Positions 1 through 6,214 are shown, counted from the stretch's first letter. The stretch is DNA of 12,082 nucleotides from Richelia sp. UBA3308 (GCA_002361335.1 DESS01000403.1:1-12082), one strand, 5' to 3'. The notes: generated from the sequence alone by a model not told the origin. Translations and numbers: made by a program.

Positions 1-6
1 CTTCGG

Positions 7-33
7 GCGGAGGCGGAGATTCTCCGCCTCCGC
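7..33. repeat. GC-rich perfect inverted repeat
   Basis: Two 13-base arms, GCGGAGGCGGAGA at 7-19 and its exact reverse complement at 21-33, are separated by one base, so a real hairpin would have about 10 pairs and a 7-base loop. It is far more GC-rich than its surroundings and has no T-run on either side, so it is not a convincing intrinsic terminator. It resembles a dispersed extragenic palindrome. What lies to its left is unknown. Confidence 0.7.
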
Positions 34-107
34 TCTTCCGCTCAAACCTTCGTTTAATCGTCAGGCACCATCCGTTAATTGTAATTGTTGTAAGTCCTAT
101 TTAAATC

Positions 108-129
108 TTATGTCGCATTTATGTCGCAT
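108..129 (+). repeat. tandem 11-bp direct repeat upstream of exbB
   Basis: TTATGTCGCAT occurs twice without a gap (108-118 and 119-129), ending 61 bases before the ExbB start codon. Spacing of about one helical turn would place two identical sites on the same DNA face, which suits a cooperative DNA-binding protein. The protein is not identifiable. It does not resemble a Fur box or an NtcA box. It could also be a remnant of a transposon end carrying repeated transposase sites. Confidence 0.5.
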
Positions 130-190
130 AAAGTATTGTAAAAAGCACTTAATTAGTCTAAGTTTTCTTTGTTGAGGAGTTGAAAACTGT

Positions 191-826
191 ATGGCAATTA
201 CAAATCTGTTTACAGCGGGTGGAATAGTAATGATACCCCTGCTGTTTTTCTCGGTATTAGTAGGGGCACTAATCATCGAACGCATTCAATTTTGGGTGAA
301 GATAAATAGCCGTCAAAACCGTGTAGTACAACAAGTACTTAAACTTTATCGTCGGGATAATCTAGTTAGTGCTTTAGACAAACTCAAGCAAAATACCGAT
401 TTACCAATTGCCCGGATTTTTTTAGCAGCCTTAGAATTAGAAGAAGCAAACCCAGAAGAATTTCGCTTAGCATTAGAAAGCGAAGCACAAGCCGAGATAC
501 CTTTACTTAAACGCTTTCAAAACATCTTCGATACAGTTATTTCCCTTTCACCCCTACTCGGACTTTTAGGAACTGTATTAGGATTAATTACTTCCTTCGC
601 TTCACTCAACCTCGGTAACATTGGAAGCACTCAAACAACCTACGTTACAGGTGGAATCAGCGAAGCATTAGTTTCCACAGCCGCAGGATTAATAGTTGCT
701 ATTTTTACATTATTATTCGCCAACACATTTCGAGGTTTATATCAGCGACAAATCGCATTAATTCAAGAATATGGTGGACAATTAGAATTACTTTACCGTC
801 GTCGTTATGAACAAGGAGACACTTAG
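191..826 (+). CDS. exbB: MotA/TolQ/ExbB family proton channel subunit (ExbB-like)
   Basis: Inner-membrane channel subunit of 211 residues. In this family it forms, with an ExbD/TolR partner, a motor that couples proton flow to TonB-type uptake or Tol-type envelope functions. Three hydrophobic segments are visible at about residues 11-30, 115-138 and 153-180, with a long polar cytoplasmic section between the first and second. The signature PLLGLLGTVLGLI covers 121-133. Thr128, Glu158 and Thr163 match Thr148, Glu176 and Thr181 of E. coli ExbB by motif alignment. The start is ATG 191 with GAGGAG at 174-179. No exbD follows, although ExbB and ExbD are usually adjacent. An AAGGAG (812-817) precedes the stop codon but leads into low-complexity sequence. 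Family assignment is firm; the transported substrate cannot be told. Confidence 0.92.
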   Translation: MAITNLFTAGGIVMIPLLFFSVLVGALIIERIQFWVKINSRQNRVVQQVLKLYRRDNLVSALDKLKQNTDLPIARIFLAALELEEANPEEFRLALESEAQAEIPLLKRFQNIFDTVISLSPLLGLLGTVLGLITSFASLNLGNIGSTQTTYVTGGISEALVSTAAGLIVAIFTLLFANTFRGLYQRQIALIQEYGGQLELLYRRRYEQGDT

Positions 827-1132
827 TTGTTCACCAAACCAAAATTGCCGGCTGGGGGCAGCTTGGGGGAGCTGGCGTTGCTGGGGAGGCAGGCGGAGAA
901 AATTAGTTTTTTTCTTACAATTAACCGCGCGCAAAGTAATAAGAGCGGAGTACTAGTACCCCTGGGCGTTCGTCAAAATCAAGGTAATAAGTATTATTTT
1001 TTCTCGCTTTGACATTTTACGAATGGTTGGTTCTGTACATCAAGTTTACTTGTTTTAAAGATTGGGAGAAAATAATACAAGGTTTATTAATGTTTGAGCT
1101 AAAAGATTAATATTGTAAACGAGGATATAAAA
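827..1132. other. intergenic region with G-rich low-complexity patch
   Basis: The part next to exbB (846-898) is a G-rich patch of GCTGGGGG-like units, unlike the surrounding AT-rich DNA. A palindrome GTACTAGTAC lies at 950-959, and a weak AT stem followed by T6 lies near 984-1001. A 61-codon reading frame from TTG 827 runs through the G-rich patch. It has no recognisable domain and is probably not a gene. The last 85 bases hold the leader of the next gene. Confidence 0.6.
1050..1078 (+). promoter_or_regulatory. possible sigma-70 type promoter of the 68-residue gene
   Basis: TTGTTT at 1050-1055 and TAATAC at 1073-1078 are 17 bases apart, which fits the -35/-10 pattern. This would give a leader of roughly 45-50 bases before ATG 1133. 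In AT-rich DNA such matches are frequent, so this is only a candidate. Confidence 0.3.
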
Positions 1133-1339
1133 ATGACTATTTGGGTAAACGAACAAATAGACCCTTCTGGGTTAATTTATGCTTGTATTGCCTGCTGTAA
1201 CGAGTCTCAAGCAAAAGATTGTCATGAATCTTTCAAAAATAACTTAAGCGAACTACAATTAGCAGCCGGTTGGATTGCACGAATAAGAACCGTAGAATCC
1301 TGGGATGAAGTTCCAGTTAATTCTTTGAAACTTAATTAA
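1133..1339 (+). CDS. small cysteine-containing protein of unknown function (68 aa)
   Basis: I cannot name this protein. It has 68 residues and looks soluble: no signal peptide, and no hydrophobic stretch long enough to span a membrane. Cysteines at residues 18, 21, 22 and 30 (CIACC then C) could bind a metal or take part in thiol chemistry. The C-terminal half contains AAGWIARIRTVESWDEVP, whose composition looks like a conserved folded domain. The ATG start at 1133 has GAGG at 1121-1124 with an eight-base spacer. It stands alone between repeat-rich gaps, 306 bases after exbB. A good ribosome site and ordinary amino-acid usage make it a likely real gene, probably cyanobacteria-specific; that is inference. 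Confidence 0.7.
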   Translation: MTIWVNEQIDPSGLIYACIACCNESQAKDCHESFKNNLSELQLAAGWIARIRTVESWDEVPVNSLKLN

Positions 1340-1349
1340 TAAGTAAAGG

Positions 1350-1453
1350 GGATAGGGCTTAAAGAATGGTTCGAGTACCAACAACAATCAAATTTTTATT
1401 GTTCATTGATATACATCCCGCTATAGAAGCCCTATTCGTAGCATCTGGTACTC
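1350..1453 (+). ncRNA. candidate pseudoknotted RNA or paired-repeat element
   Basis: Segment A, GGATAGGGCTT (1350-1360), is complementary to AAGCCCTATTC (1427-1437): 11 pairs, one of them G-U. Segment B, GAGTACCA (1373-1380), is perfectly complementary to TGGTACTC (1446-1453). The order is A-B-A'-B', so forming both stems makes an H-type pseudoknot. A small hairpin, AACAAT 1383-1388 with ATTGTT 1398-1403, fits in the connecting loop. An alternative pairing of GGGAT (1349-1353) with ATCCC (1415-1419) would compete with stem A. I do not recognise it as a known riboswitch or ribozyme, and no B12-box motif is apparent. It could instead be a degenerate mobile-element remnant, and the strand is assumed. 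Confidence 0.35.
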
Positions 1454-1467
1454 CGAGATATATTCAC

Positions 1468-1495
1468 TGATAATTGATAATTGATAATTGATGAT
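1468..1495. repeat. STRR-like heptamer array (TGATAAT)
   Basis: TGATAAT is repeated in three exact units (1468-1488), followed by TGATGAT. The reverse complement of the same heptamer, ATTATCA, forms the array at 6301-6328, so one unit has been used twice in this window in opposite orientation. Confidence 0.85.
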
Positions 1496-1675
1496 ATTAT
1501 TGCCAATAATAGGTACTATCTAAGTAAGTTGACGCAAAAAAATATCACTATGTAAAAAAACGTAAATAAAGCTCAAACTCTCCTGCCTATTCCATGACAA
1601 CCTTGTCAAAGGCTAAATTATCTTGCTGTTCTACTTATATAAAAGATAAAAATTTGGAAAAACCTGAATTAATGA

Positions 1676-2227
1676 GTGAACTATTCAAAAATTTTCTCTT
1701 CCAAACAAGACTATAAAATTAACTTAGTTAGTCAAAGGGGAACAGAAATTCAAATTTCAATTCATTCCCCTACTCGGTATATCTGTGAAAACTGCGAACG
1801 GATATTACCAGATTGGAAAAACGAATTAAAAATGTCGGTGGTGATTGTTTTACAACAATCTCAGTTTGCACTTACACAAAGTTCTCCCCACATAGAAACA
1901 GAAAAACAACACTTGCGAGCAAAATTTATGAAATTTGCTTGTGATGTCGCATTTGATTTACGAGATAAAAAGCATTTTACAGACTTAATAGATCCTCGCA
2001 CCGGCTATCCATTGCTATCTCGCCCTGGACAAATTCCCCATGACGACACGGCAGTTGTCAAAGCCTTACTCAAATACCCAATCATTTGCAACCAATGCCG
2101 CGTATTAATTCATCCCAAATGGGGTACAGCAGTTTATCCAAGTATTTTACTATCAGCTGCTCCCCAAATCATCATCGCTTACACAATCAAAACCATCGCC
2201 ATCTTACACGGTTGGCAAGAATCATAA
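1676..2227 (+). CDS. MMADHC-family (methylmalonic aciduria and homocystinuria type D) protein
   Basis: Homologue of human MMADHC, which hands processed cobalamin from MMACHC to the B12-dependent enzymes. It has 183 residues and is probably cytoplasmic. Family motifs in order are EKQHLRAKFMKFACDVAFDL (75-94), TDLIDPRTG (102-110) and CRVLIHPKWGTAVYPSI (141-157). These match, from memory, ADFIDPSSG and CKVIRHSLWGTHVVVGSI of the human protein. Two CxxC pairs are present, at Cys37/Cys40 and Cys138/Cys141. The start is uncertain: GTG 1676 sits directly after an in-frame TGA (1673-1675), the nearest GGA is about 17 bases upstream, and no other ATG/GTG/TTG occurs early in frame. The bacterial role is not established; nothing in the window links it to a B12 enzyme or transporter. 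Confidence 0.8.
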   Translation: MNYSKIFSSKQDYKINLVSQRGTEIQISIHSPTRYICENCERILPDWKNELKMSVVIVLQQSQFALTQSSPHIETEKQHLRAKFMKFACDVAFDLRDKKHFTDLIDPRTGYPLLSRPGQIPHDDTAVVKALLKYPIICNQCRVLIHPKWGTAVYPSILLSAAPQIIIAYTIKTIAILHGWQES

Positions 2228-2289
2228 ATTAGTCTACCACATTACAATCAAATATTTTTCTGATGGATATTTAGGCAGTATCTAACCTC

Positions 2290-2303
2290 ATGCCCAATGC
2301 CCA
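2290..2303. repeat. two ATGCCCA heptamers (STRR)
   Basis: ATGCCCA occurs twice in tandem just after the convergent stop codons. The same CCCAATG-type heptamer appears in reverse complement at 11004-11024. The rest of the 80-base gap between the convergent genes shows no strong terminator hairpin. Confidence 0.7.
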
Positions 2304-2307
2304 AAAA

Positions 2308-3384
2308 CTAACTCTTCTTCGGCTCCCTTAATGGGTTAGAATCTATAGGTCCAAGTATCCGATTAAGGGCACGTAATTGTTCCGCTGTTCCCATGCCGAT
2401 CATTACATCACCCGACATTAAAATAGTATCTGCTGTCGGACCACCAATCAAATCCCCGTTAGCACGACGAATCGCCAGAACTAATGCTCCTGTTTGCGCC
2501 CGCAATCTTGCTTGTCCTAAACTTTGACCGACAAAAGGACAGGAACTATGGTCAATTAAAACTTCTTCCATGTAAAGTTCCCGACCTTTTCCTGATATAA
2601 TGCCGTCTACGAAATCCATTACTTGGGGTCTTAAGGCAGCAGCAGCCATTCTTCTACCACCTGTTATGTAGGGTGAAATTACTGCGTCTGCACCACCCCG
2701 CTGAAGTTTCTGTAAAGCCTCTTCTGTACTGGCACGGGCGATCGCTCTAATTTTCGGATTCAGTGTTTTTGCGGAGAGTACTATATATAAATTTTCTGCA
2801 TCTGATGGTAATGCGGCAACAATACAAATAGCTCGATCTATTCTTACAAGCATCAAAGTTTCGTCTAAAGTAGCATCACCAAGATATGTAGTGTATCCTT
2901 CTTCCTGAGCTTTTCTTACGGTTTCTATTTCCGAATCAATAATTACAAAAGATACACCTTCTGCCTCAAATTCCTGAGCAATCTGACGACCTGTACGACT
3001 AAATCCGCAAATAATATAATGTCTTGATAATGATTCCATTGTCCGCCGCTGTTGTCTGAGTCGAATTCCTTCTTGAAAATATCCTTGGATTACAGCTTCT
3101 GTAAATCTATTGACAATATAACCAATAGTAATAATGCCCATTAAAATTAAGGCGATGGTAAATAATCTTCCTCGGCTTCCTAAAGGTTGAGTTTCTCCAT
3201 AGCCAACAGTTGATAGGGTAATGAACGTCATGTAAGTCGCGTCTTCCCACGTCCATTTTTCTATAAGTCTATACCATAAAGTACCTGTCAATAACACGCC
3301 GCATAAGGAAACCGTTCCAACCATTAATTCTTTTTGGATGCGACGATATTTTTGTTCCAATATCGAGTAAACCGGTTTTTTCAT
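2308..3384 (-). CDS. two-transmembrane potassium channel with RCK (TrkA-N/TrkA-C) domains
   Basis: Ligand-gated K+ channel of the MthK/Kch type in the cytoplasmic membrane, 358 residues. Helix 1 is at about residues 20-40. The pore loop carries the selectivity filter TVGYGE (59-64), and helix 2 is at about 73-93. An RCK/TrkA-N Rossmann domain starts near 121 (HYIICGFSRTG, 122-131-region) with Asp150 at the end of the second strand. The second glycine of the usual GxGxxG is a serine here. A TrkA-C domain spans about 260-345. In this family the RCK ring gates the pore in response to Ca2+, nucleotides or other ligands; the ligand is not apparent here. The start ATG 3384 has GGAAA at 3388-3392. 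It is divergent from argD and convergent with the MMADHC-like gene. Confidence 0.92.
   Translation of the reverse strand: MKKPVYSILEQKYRRIQKELMVGTVSLCGVLLTGTLWYRLIEKWTWEDATYMTFITLSTVGYGETQPLGSRGRLFTIALILMGIITIGYIVNRFTEAVIQGYFQEGIRLRQQRRTMESLSRHYIICGFSRTGRQIAQEFEAEGVSFVIIDSEIETVRKAQEEGYTTYLGDATLDETLMLVRIDRAICIVAALPSDAENLYIVLSAKTLNPKIRAIARASTEEALQKLQRGGADAVISPYITGGRRMAAAALRPQVMDFVDGIISGKGRELYMEEVLIDHSSCPFVGQSLGQARLRAQTGALVLAIRRANGDLIGGPTADTILMSGDVMIGMGTAEQLRALNRILGPIDSNPLREPKKS
2738..2745. repeat. HIP1 octamer
   Basis: Perfect GCGATCGC inside the channel gene. A second perfect copy is at 4806-4813 in argD, and several seven-of-eight matches are scattered through the window. HIP1 is a hallmark of many cyanobacterial genomes. 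Confidence 0.85.
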
Positions 3385-3490
3385 CGCTTTCCAATTTCAC
3401 AGACTGTTGGCAATTTTGACCCCCCACCCGCCACAGAGGGATAGTTTATTACACCGTAAGTTCAAATTACGAATTCAGTTCGCCGGATTT

Positions 3491-3530
3491 GTACACTTAG
3501 TTACTAGTACAGATTTGTTGGAAATAAAGT
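3491..3530 (+). promoter_or_regulatory. candidate NtcA-activated promoter upstream of argD
   Basis: GTA-CACTTAGT-TAC at 3491-3504 matches the cyanobacterial NtcA consensus GTA-N8-TAC. TAAAGT at 3525-3530 follows 20 bases later, fitting the TAN3T -10 box and the usual 20-24 base distance. It would give a leader of about 350 bases to argD, which is long, so it may be a distal promoter. NtcA is the global nitrogen regulator, and arginine synthesis is a reasonable target. Confidence 0.4.
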
Positions 3531-3568
3531 ACCCATATCAAAAGCTTGAAACCTTTATATTACAATAC

Positions 3569-3614
3569 TTATTACCTTGATACTTTTGAATTTTTAATTA
3601 TTACCTTGATACTT
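3569..3614. repeat. 17-bp direct repeat
   Basis: TTATTACCTTGATACTT is present exactly at 3569-3585 and 3598-3614, separated by 12 AT-rich bases (29-base period). No function is recognised. It lies between the two NtcA-type boxes and could be a duplicated regulator site or a small duplication. Confidence 0.8.
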
Positions 3615-3741
3615 CCCCCCAGCGGTAATAGTTAATGATTAATTGTTTAACGATTGGTTAAGAGCATATATCTCATCTAAAATGAAAGTAATTAAGGTGG
3701 GGTGTTCACGAGAAAAATTTCTCAGGCATTTCCCAAAAATA

Positions 3742-3755
3742 GTAAATCACATTAC
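3742..3755 (+). promoter_or_regulatory. second NtcA-type box upstream of argD
   Basis: GTA-AATCACAT-TAC matches the NtcA consensus. The nearest TAN3T (TAACTT, 3772-3777) is only 16 bases downstream, too close for a standard class II NtcA promoter. If real, it may be an auxiliary or repressing site. Confidence 0.35.
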
Positions 3756-3887
3756 AATATATTTTTCGCAATAACTTATTTGTGTTGTCTTGGTAAAGGA
3801 AAAATATTGTCGTTCTTTTTTTAGCTACTCTCCTTTCCTCGAACCATGCAATCTCGTATAAATACACAGATTTTCAGGAGTTAAGCC

Positions 3888-5150
3888 GTGAGCATTGAGA
3901 CTCTTGTTCCACAAGCTAACCAATCATCAACCCCTTTTAATAAAGAAAGCTTTGATGAAGCAGTCATGTCCACTTACGGACGTTTTCCTATAGCCTTAGA
4001 AAAAGGTGCTGGATGCCGTTTGTGGGATACCGAAGGAAAAGAATATCTCGACTTTGTAGCAGGAATTGCTACTTGTACCTTGGGACATGCCCATCCCGCA
4101 TTGATAGAGGCGGTAACGCAACAAATTCAGAAAATTCATCACGTTTCAAATTTATACTACATTCCGGAACAGGGAGAACTAGCCCGTTGGATAGTTAATA
4201 ATTCCTGTGCCGATAGAGCATTTTTCTGCAATTCCGGTGCCGAAGCAAACGAAGCTGCGATTAAATTGGCGCGAAAATACGCCCATACAGTTTTAGAAAT
4301 CGATAAGCCGATTATTTTAACAGCAAACGCCAGTTTCCACGGACGCACTTTAGCCACGATTACTGCTACCGGACAACCGAAGTATCAAAAAAACTTTAAT
4401 CCTTTGGTACCCGGATTTCACTACGTACGCTATAACGATATTGATGCATTAGAAGCAGCAATTAGCGAGTTGGATGAAGGTGATTATGCTGTCGGTGCTA
4501 TTTTGTTAGAACCCTTACAAGGAGAAGGCGGCGTTCGCCCTGGAGATATTAAATATTTTCAAAAGCTGCGTTCGATTTGCGACCAAACTGGTATCTTACT
4601 AATTTTCGATGAAGTGCAAGTCGGAATGGGACGTACTGGTAAAATGTGGGGTTACCAACACCTGGGAGTAGAACCAGACGTTTTCACCAGTGCCAAAGGT
4701 TTAGGTGGCGGTATTCCCATTGGTGCAATGATGGCTAAGAAATTCTGCGATGTCTTTCAACCAGGAGAACACGCTAGCACTTTTGGCGGTAATCCATTCG
4801 CTTGTGCGATCGCCCTTACCGTTTGCCATACCTTGGAGAATGAGAACATTCTAGAAAACGTACATCATAGAGGCGAACAACTGCGTTCCGGTTTACTTCA
4901 TATTGGGGCAAAGTATTCCGATTGTATAGCCGAAGTACGCGGTTGGGGTTTAATTAATGGAATGGAACTGCAAACAGATATTGATTTAAGTGCCATTGAT
5001 GTAGTGAAAGCTGCAATGAAAGAAGGTTTACTATTAGTTCCAGCAGGTACTAAAGTTGTTCGTTTTGTACCACCATTAATTGTTACCGAAGCACAAGTAG
5101 ATGAAGCCTTGCAGATTGTTGATAAAGTTATATCAACACTTAACAATTAA
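3888..5150 (+). CDS. argD: acetylornithine aminotransferase
   Basis: Cytoplasmic PLP enzyme that converts N-acetylglutamate 5-semialdehyde and glutamate to N2-acetylornithine and 2-oxoglutarate in arginine biosynthesis. Family members can also serve the succinyl-diaminopimelate step of lysine synthesis. It has 420 residues, normal for class III aminotransferases allowing a short N-terminal extension. Motifs seen: NSGAEANEAAIKLARK (115-130) for phosphate and cofactor binding, ASFHGRTLAT (148-157), DEVQVGMGRTG (241-251) with Asp241 contacting the pyridine nitrogen, and TSAKGLGGGIPIGAMM (267-282) with Lys270 as the Schiff-base lysine. GTG 3888 is the start, with AGGAG at 3876-3880 and a seven-base spacer. 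It is monocistronic by appearance; NtcA-type boxes upstream suggest nitrogen control. ArgD versus a close ornithine or GABA aminotransferase is decided by motif resemblance only. Confidence 0.92.
   Translation: MSIETLVPQANQSSTPFNKESFDEAVMSTYGRFPIALEKGAGCRLWDTEGKEYLDFVAGIATCTLGHAHPALIEAVTQQIQKIHHVSNLYYIPEQGELARWIVNNSCADRAFFCNSGAEANEAAIKLARKYAHTVLEIDKPIILTANASFHGRTLATITATGQPKYQKNFNPLVPGFHYVRYNDIDALEAAISELDEGDYAVGAILLEPLQGEGGVRPGDIKYFQKLRSICDQTGILLIFDEVQVGMGRTGKMWGYQHLGVEPDVFTSAKGLGGGIPIGAMMAKKFCDVFQPGEHASTFGGNPFACAIALTVCHTLENENILENVHHRGEQLRSGLLHIGAKYSDCIAEVRGWGLINGMELQTDIDLSAIDVVKAAMKEGLLLVPAGTKVVRFVPPLIVTEAQVDEALQIVDKVISTLNN
4806..4813. repeat. HIP1 octamer
   Basis: Perfect GCGATCGC within argD; see the copy at 2738-2745. 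Confidence 0.85.
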
Positions 5151-5552
5151 GTACAGCTATACATTTTAGAGGTATGGTTAAATATTTTTAACTATGATTA
5201 AACCTCTTGCCTTCAATGAAATAGTAATTACCCCCTCCCCCTTACCGGGGAGGCTGATTGCTTTATGGACGCTCTACTTTGATATCCAAACCTTTGTCGA
5301 TCGCTAAAACTAAAATATAAATAATTATTTAAGTATTGTTGCGAATATTGATATTTAATAAAATTTATCTTATATGTACATTTTTCCGTTGCAATACTGA
5401 TGCCAAATGGTTTATATAGAAGCAACACAGCCGGATCATTTATGCTATGGTATATTAAGAAGATTGAGTTCGGTTGTTCAGTTTGTTTGATTATGTGTTA
5501 CAGACTTTTCCGGATTTAAATCTCTACGCCCTATTAATTCTGGAGATGTCGT
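5151..5552. other. intergenic region between argD and RNA-binding protein gene
   Basis: It contains a possible argD 3' hairpin (5168-5207), a C-rich then G-rich fragment (5231-5251, CCCCCTCCCCC then GGGGAGG) of a kind common between Nostocales genes, and an AT-rich stretch. The last about 130 bases probably form the leader of the RNA-binding gene. CCGGAT occurs twice there (5432-5437, 5511-5516). In cyanobacteria, cold-inducible rbp genes often have long leaders. No convincing small gene was found. Confidence 0.5.
5168..5207 (+). terminator. possible argD 3' hairpin
   Basis: AGAGGT (5168-5173) pairs with ACCTCT (5202-5207), and inside it GTTAAA (5177-5182) pairs with TTTAAC (5187-5192). The hairpin starts 18 bases after the argD stop codon. 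It lacks a U-tract, so it could be an RNA-stabilising stem rather than a terminator. Confidence 0.35.
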
Positions 5553-5867
5553 ATGTCGATTTACGTAGGCAATCTTTCTTATGAGGTTGTTGAAGATGAC
5601 CTGAAGCAAGTCTTCTTGGAGTATGGAACTGTGAAAAGCATTTACTTACCATTTGATCGAGAATCAAATCGTATCAGGGGCTTTGCATTTGTTGAAATGG
5701 AAACAGATGTAGAAGAAGCTACAGCAATAGAATCTCTTGATGGCGCTGAATGGATGGGGCGTAGTCTAAGAGTTAACAAAGCCAAACCAAAACCAGAACG
5801 AAGTGCCTCCGGTGGCGGCGGTAGATGGGGAGGAAACAACGGCGGAGGATTCAGGGGACGTTACTAA
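5553..5867 (+). CDS. rbpA: RRM-type glycine-rich RNA-binding protein
   Basis: Single RNA-recognition-motif protein of 104 residues, the cyanobacterial Rbp type, which binds single-stranded RNA and is often cold-induced. RNP2 is IYVGNL (3-8) and RNP1 is RGFAFVEM (42-49). The RRM fills residues 1-78, and the tail from about 87 to 104 is rich in Gly and Arg (GGGGRWGGNNGGGFRGR). The start ATG 5553 has GGAG at 5542-5545. A terminator-like hairpin and rpsU follow, an arrangement described for rbpA1-rpsU in Anabaena variabilis, where both respond to temperature. Which of the several Rbp paralogues this is cannot be settled from sequence alone. Confidence 0.93.
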   Translation: MSIYVGNLSYEVVEDDLKQVFLEYGTVKSIYLPFDRESNRIRGFAFVEMETDVEEATAIESLDGAEWMGRSLRVNKAKPKPERSASGGGGRWGGNNGGGFRGRY

Positions 5868-5919
5868 ATCTTATTAGAAATACTAAAGCTATTATAAAAT
5901 TATTTAACTTTTAAGTATG

Positions 5920-5948
5920 AAGGGCATACAAGAAGTTTGCCCTTTTTT
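5920..5948 (+). terminator. intrinsic terminator or attenuator between rbp and rpsU
   Basis: AAGGGCA (5920-5926) and TGCCCTT (5938-5944) form a perfect seven-pair stem with an 11-base loop, ending in a T6 run (5943-5948). It lies about 50 bases after the RNA-binding gene and 78 before rpsU. Partial read-through would let the rbp promoter also feed rpsU. Confidence 0.75.
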
Positions 5949-6025
5949 GTTCGCTGTTAATGCTAATGTTTACATCTAAGCAGTAATTGCGATATGAAAC
6001 AGTGTTACTTTAGATAGGAGAAAGA

Positions 6026-6214
6026 ATGACCCAAATAGTTGTAGGCGAAAACGAAGGAATTGAATCAGCATTACGTAGATTTAAGCGTGAAGTTTCAAAA
6101 GCTGGCATTATGCCCGATATAAAGAAGCATCGCCACTTTGAAACCCCTCTACAAAAACACAAGCGCAAAGCAATTGCTAGATCTAAACAACGCAAGAGAC
6201 GGTTTAAATATTAA
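6026..6214 (+). CDS. rpsU: 30S ribosomal protein S21
   Basis: Small-subunit ribosomal protein bS21, 62 residues, located near the 3' end of 16S rRNA and helping initiation. The sequence shows the family pattern: an N-terminal VxxNE-like segment (VVGENEGIESALRRFKREV), the GIMPDIKKHRHFETP section, and a very basic C-terminus (KHKRKAIARSKQRKRRFKY). AGGAG at 6016-6020 is five bases before ATG 6026. It is co-directional with the RRM gene and separated from it by an attenuator-like hairpin. The length is normal for cyanobacterial S21. Confidence 0.95.
   Translation: MTQIVVGENEGIESALRRFKREVSKAGIMPDIKKHRHFETPLQKHKRKAIARSKQRKRRFKY

Larger units (their letters stand above)
1340..1675. other. intergenic region with structured RNA candidate and STRR
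   Basis: This 336-base gap holds the interleaved complementary segments at 1350-1453 and the TGATAAT heptamer array at 1468-1495, listed separately. A GTA-N8-TAC match at 1438-1451 has no properly spaced -10 box and overlaps the RNA candidate, so it is probably chance. The rest, 1500-1675, is AT-rich with no clear element. Confidence 0.5.
3385..3887. other. divergent intergenic region between K+ channel gene and argD
   Basis: This 503-base gap carries two NtcA-type boxes (3491-3504, 3742-3755), a 17-bp direct repeat (3569-3614) and a small palindrome GAGAAAAATTTCTC (3710-3723). A TATAAA at 3857-3862 could be a proximal -10 for argD, with only a weak -35 (TTTCCT, 3834-3839). No plausible small gene was seen. 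Confidence 0.6.

Noticed and set aside
108..129. Fur box or CRISPR-associated transposon end
   Set aside because: The repeat does not fit the GATAATGAT-type Fur pattern, and no transposition or Cas gene is present in the window, so neither can be claimed.
827..1012. 61-codon frame from TTG directly after exbB, with an upstream AAGGAG
   Set aside because: It runs through a G-rich low-complexity patch, has no membrane segment or ExbD-like motif, and its start is TTG. Chance is more likely than a gene.
1361..1380. GGTTCGA resembling a tRNA T-loop
   Set aside because: The closing G53-C61 pair is missing and no acceptor or anticodon arm can be drawn around it.
1438..1451. GTA-GCATCTGG-TAC, an NtcA consensus match
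   Set aside because: No TAN3T box lies at the right distance, and it overlaps the candidate RNA stem. About one such match is expected by chance in the non-coding part of the window.
5407..5490. 27-codon frame in the leader of the RNA-binding protein gene, considered as a leader peptide
   Set aside because: No ribosome site precedes its ATG, and it ends about 60 bases before the gene without any attenuator-type hairpin.
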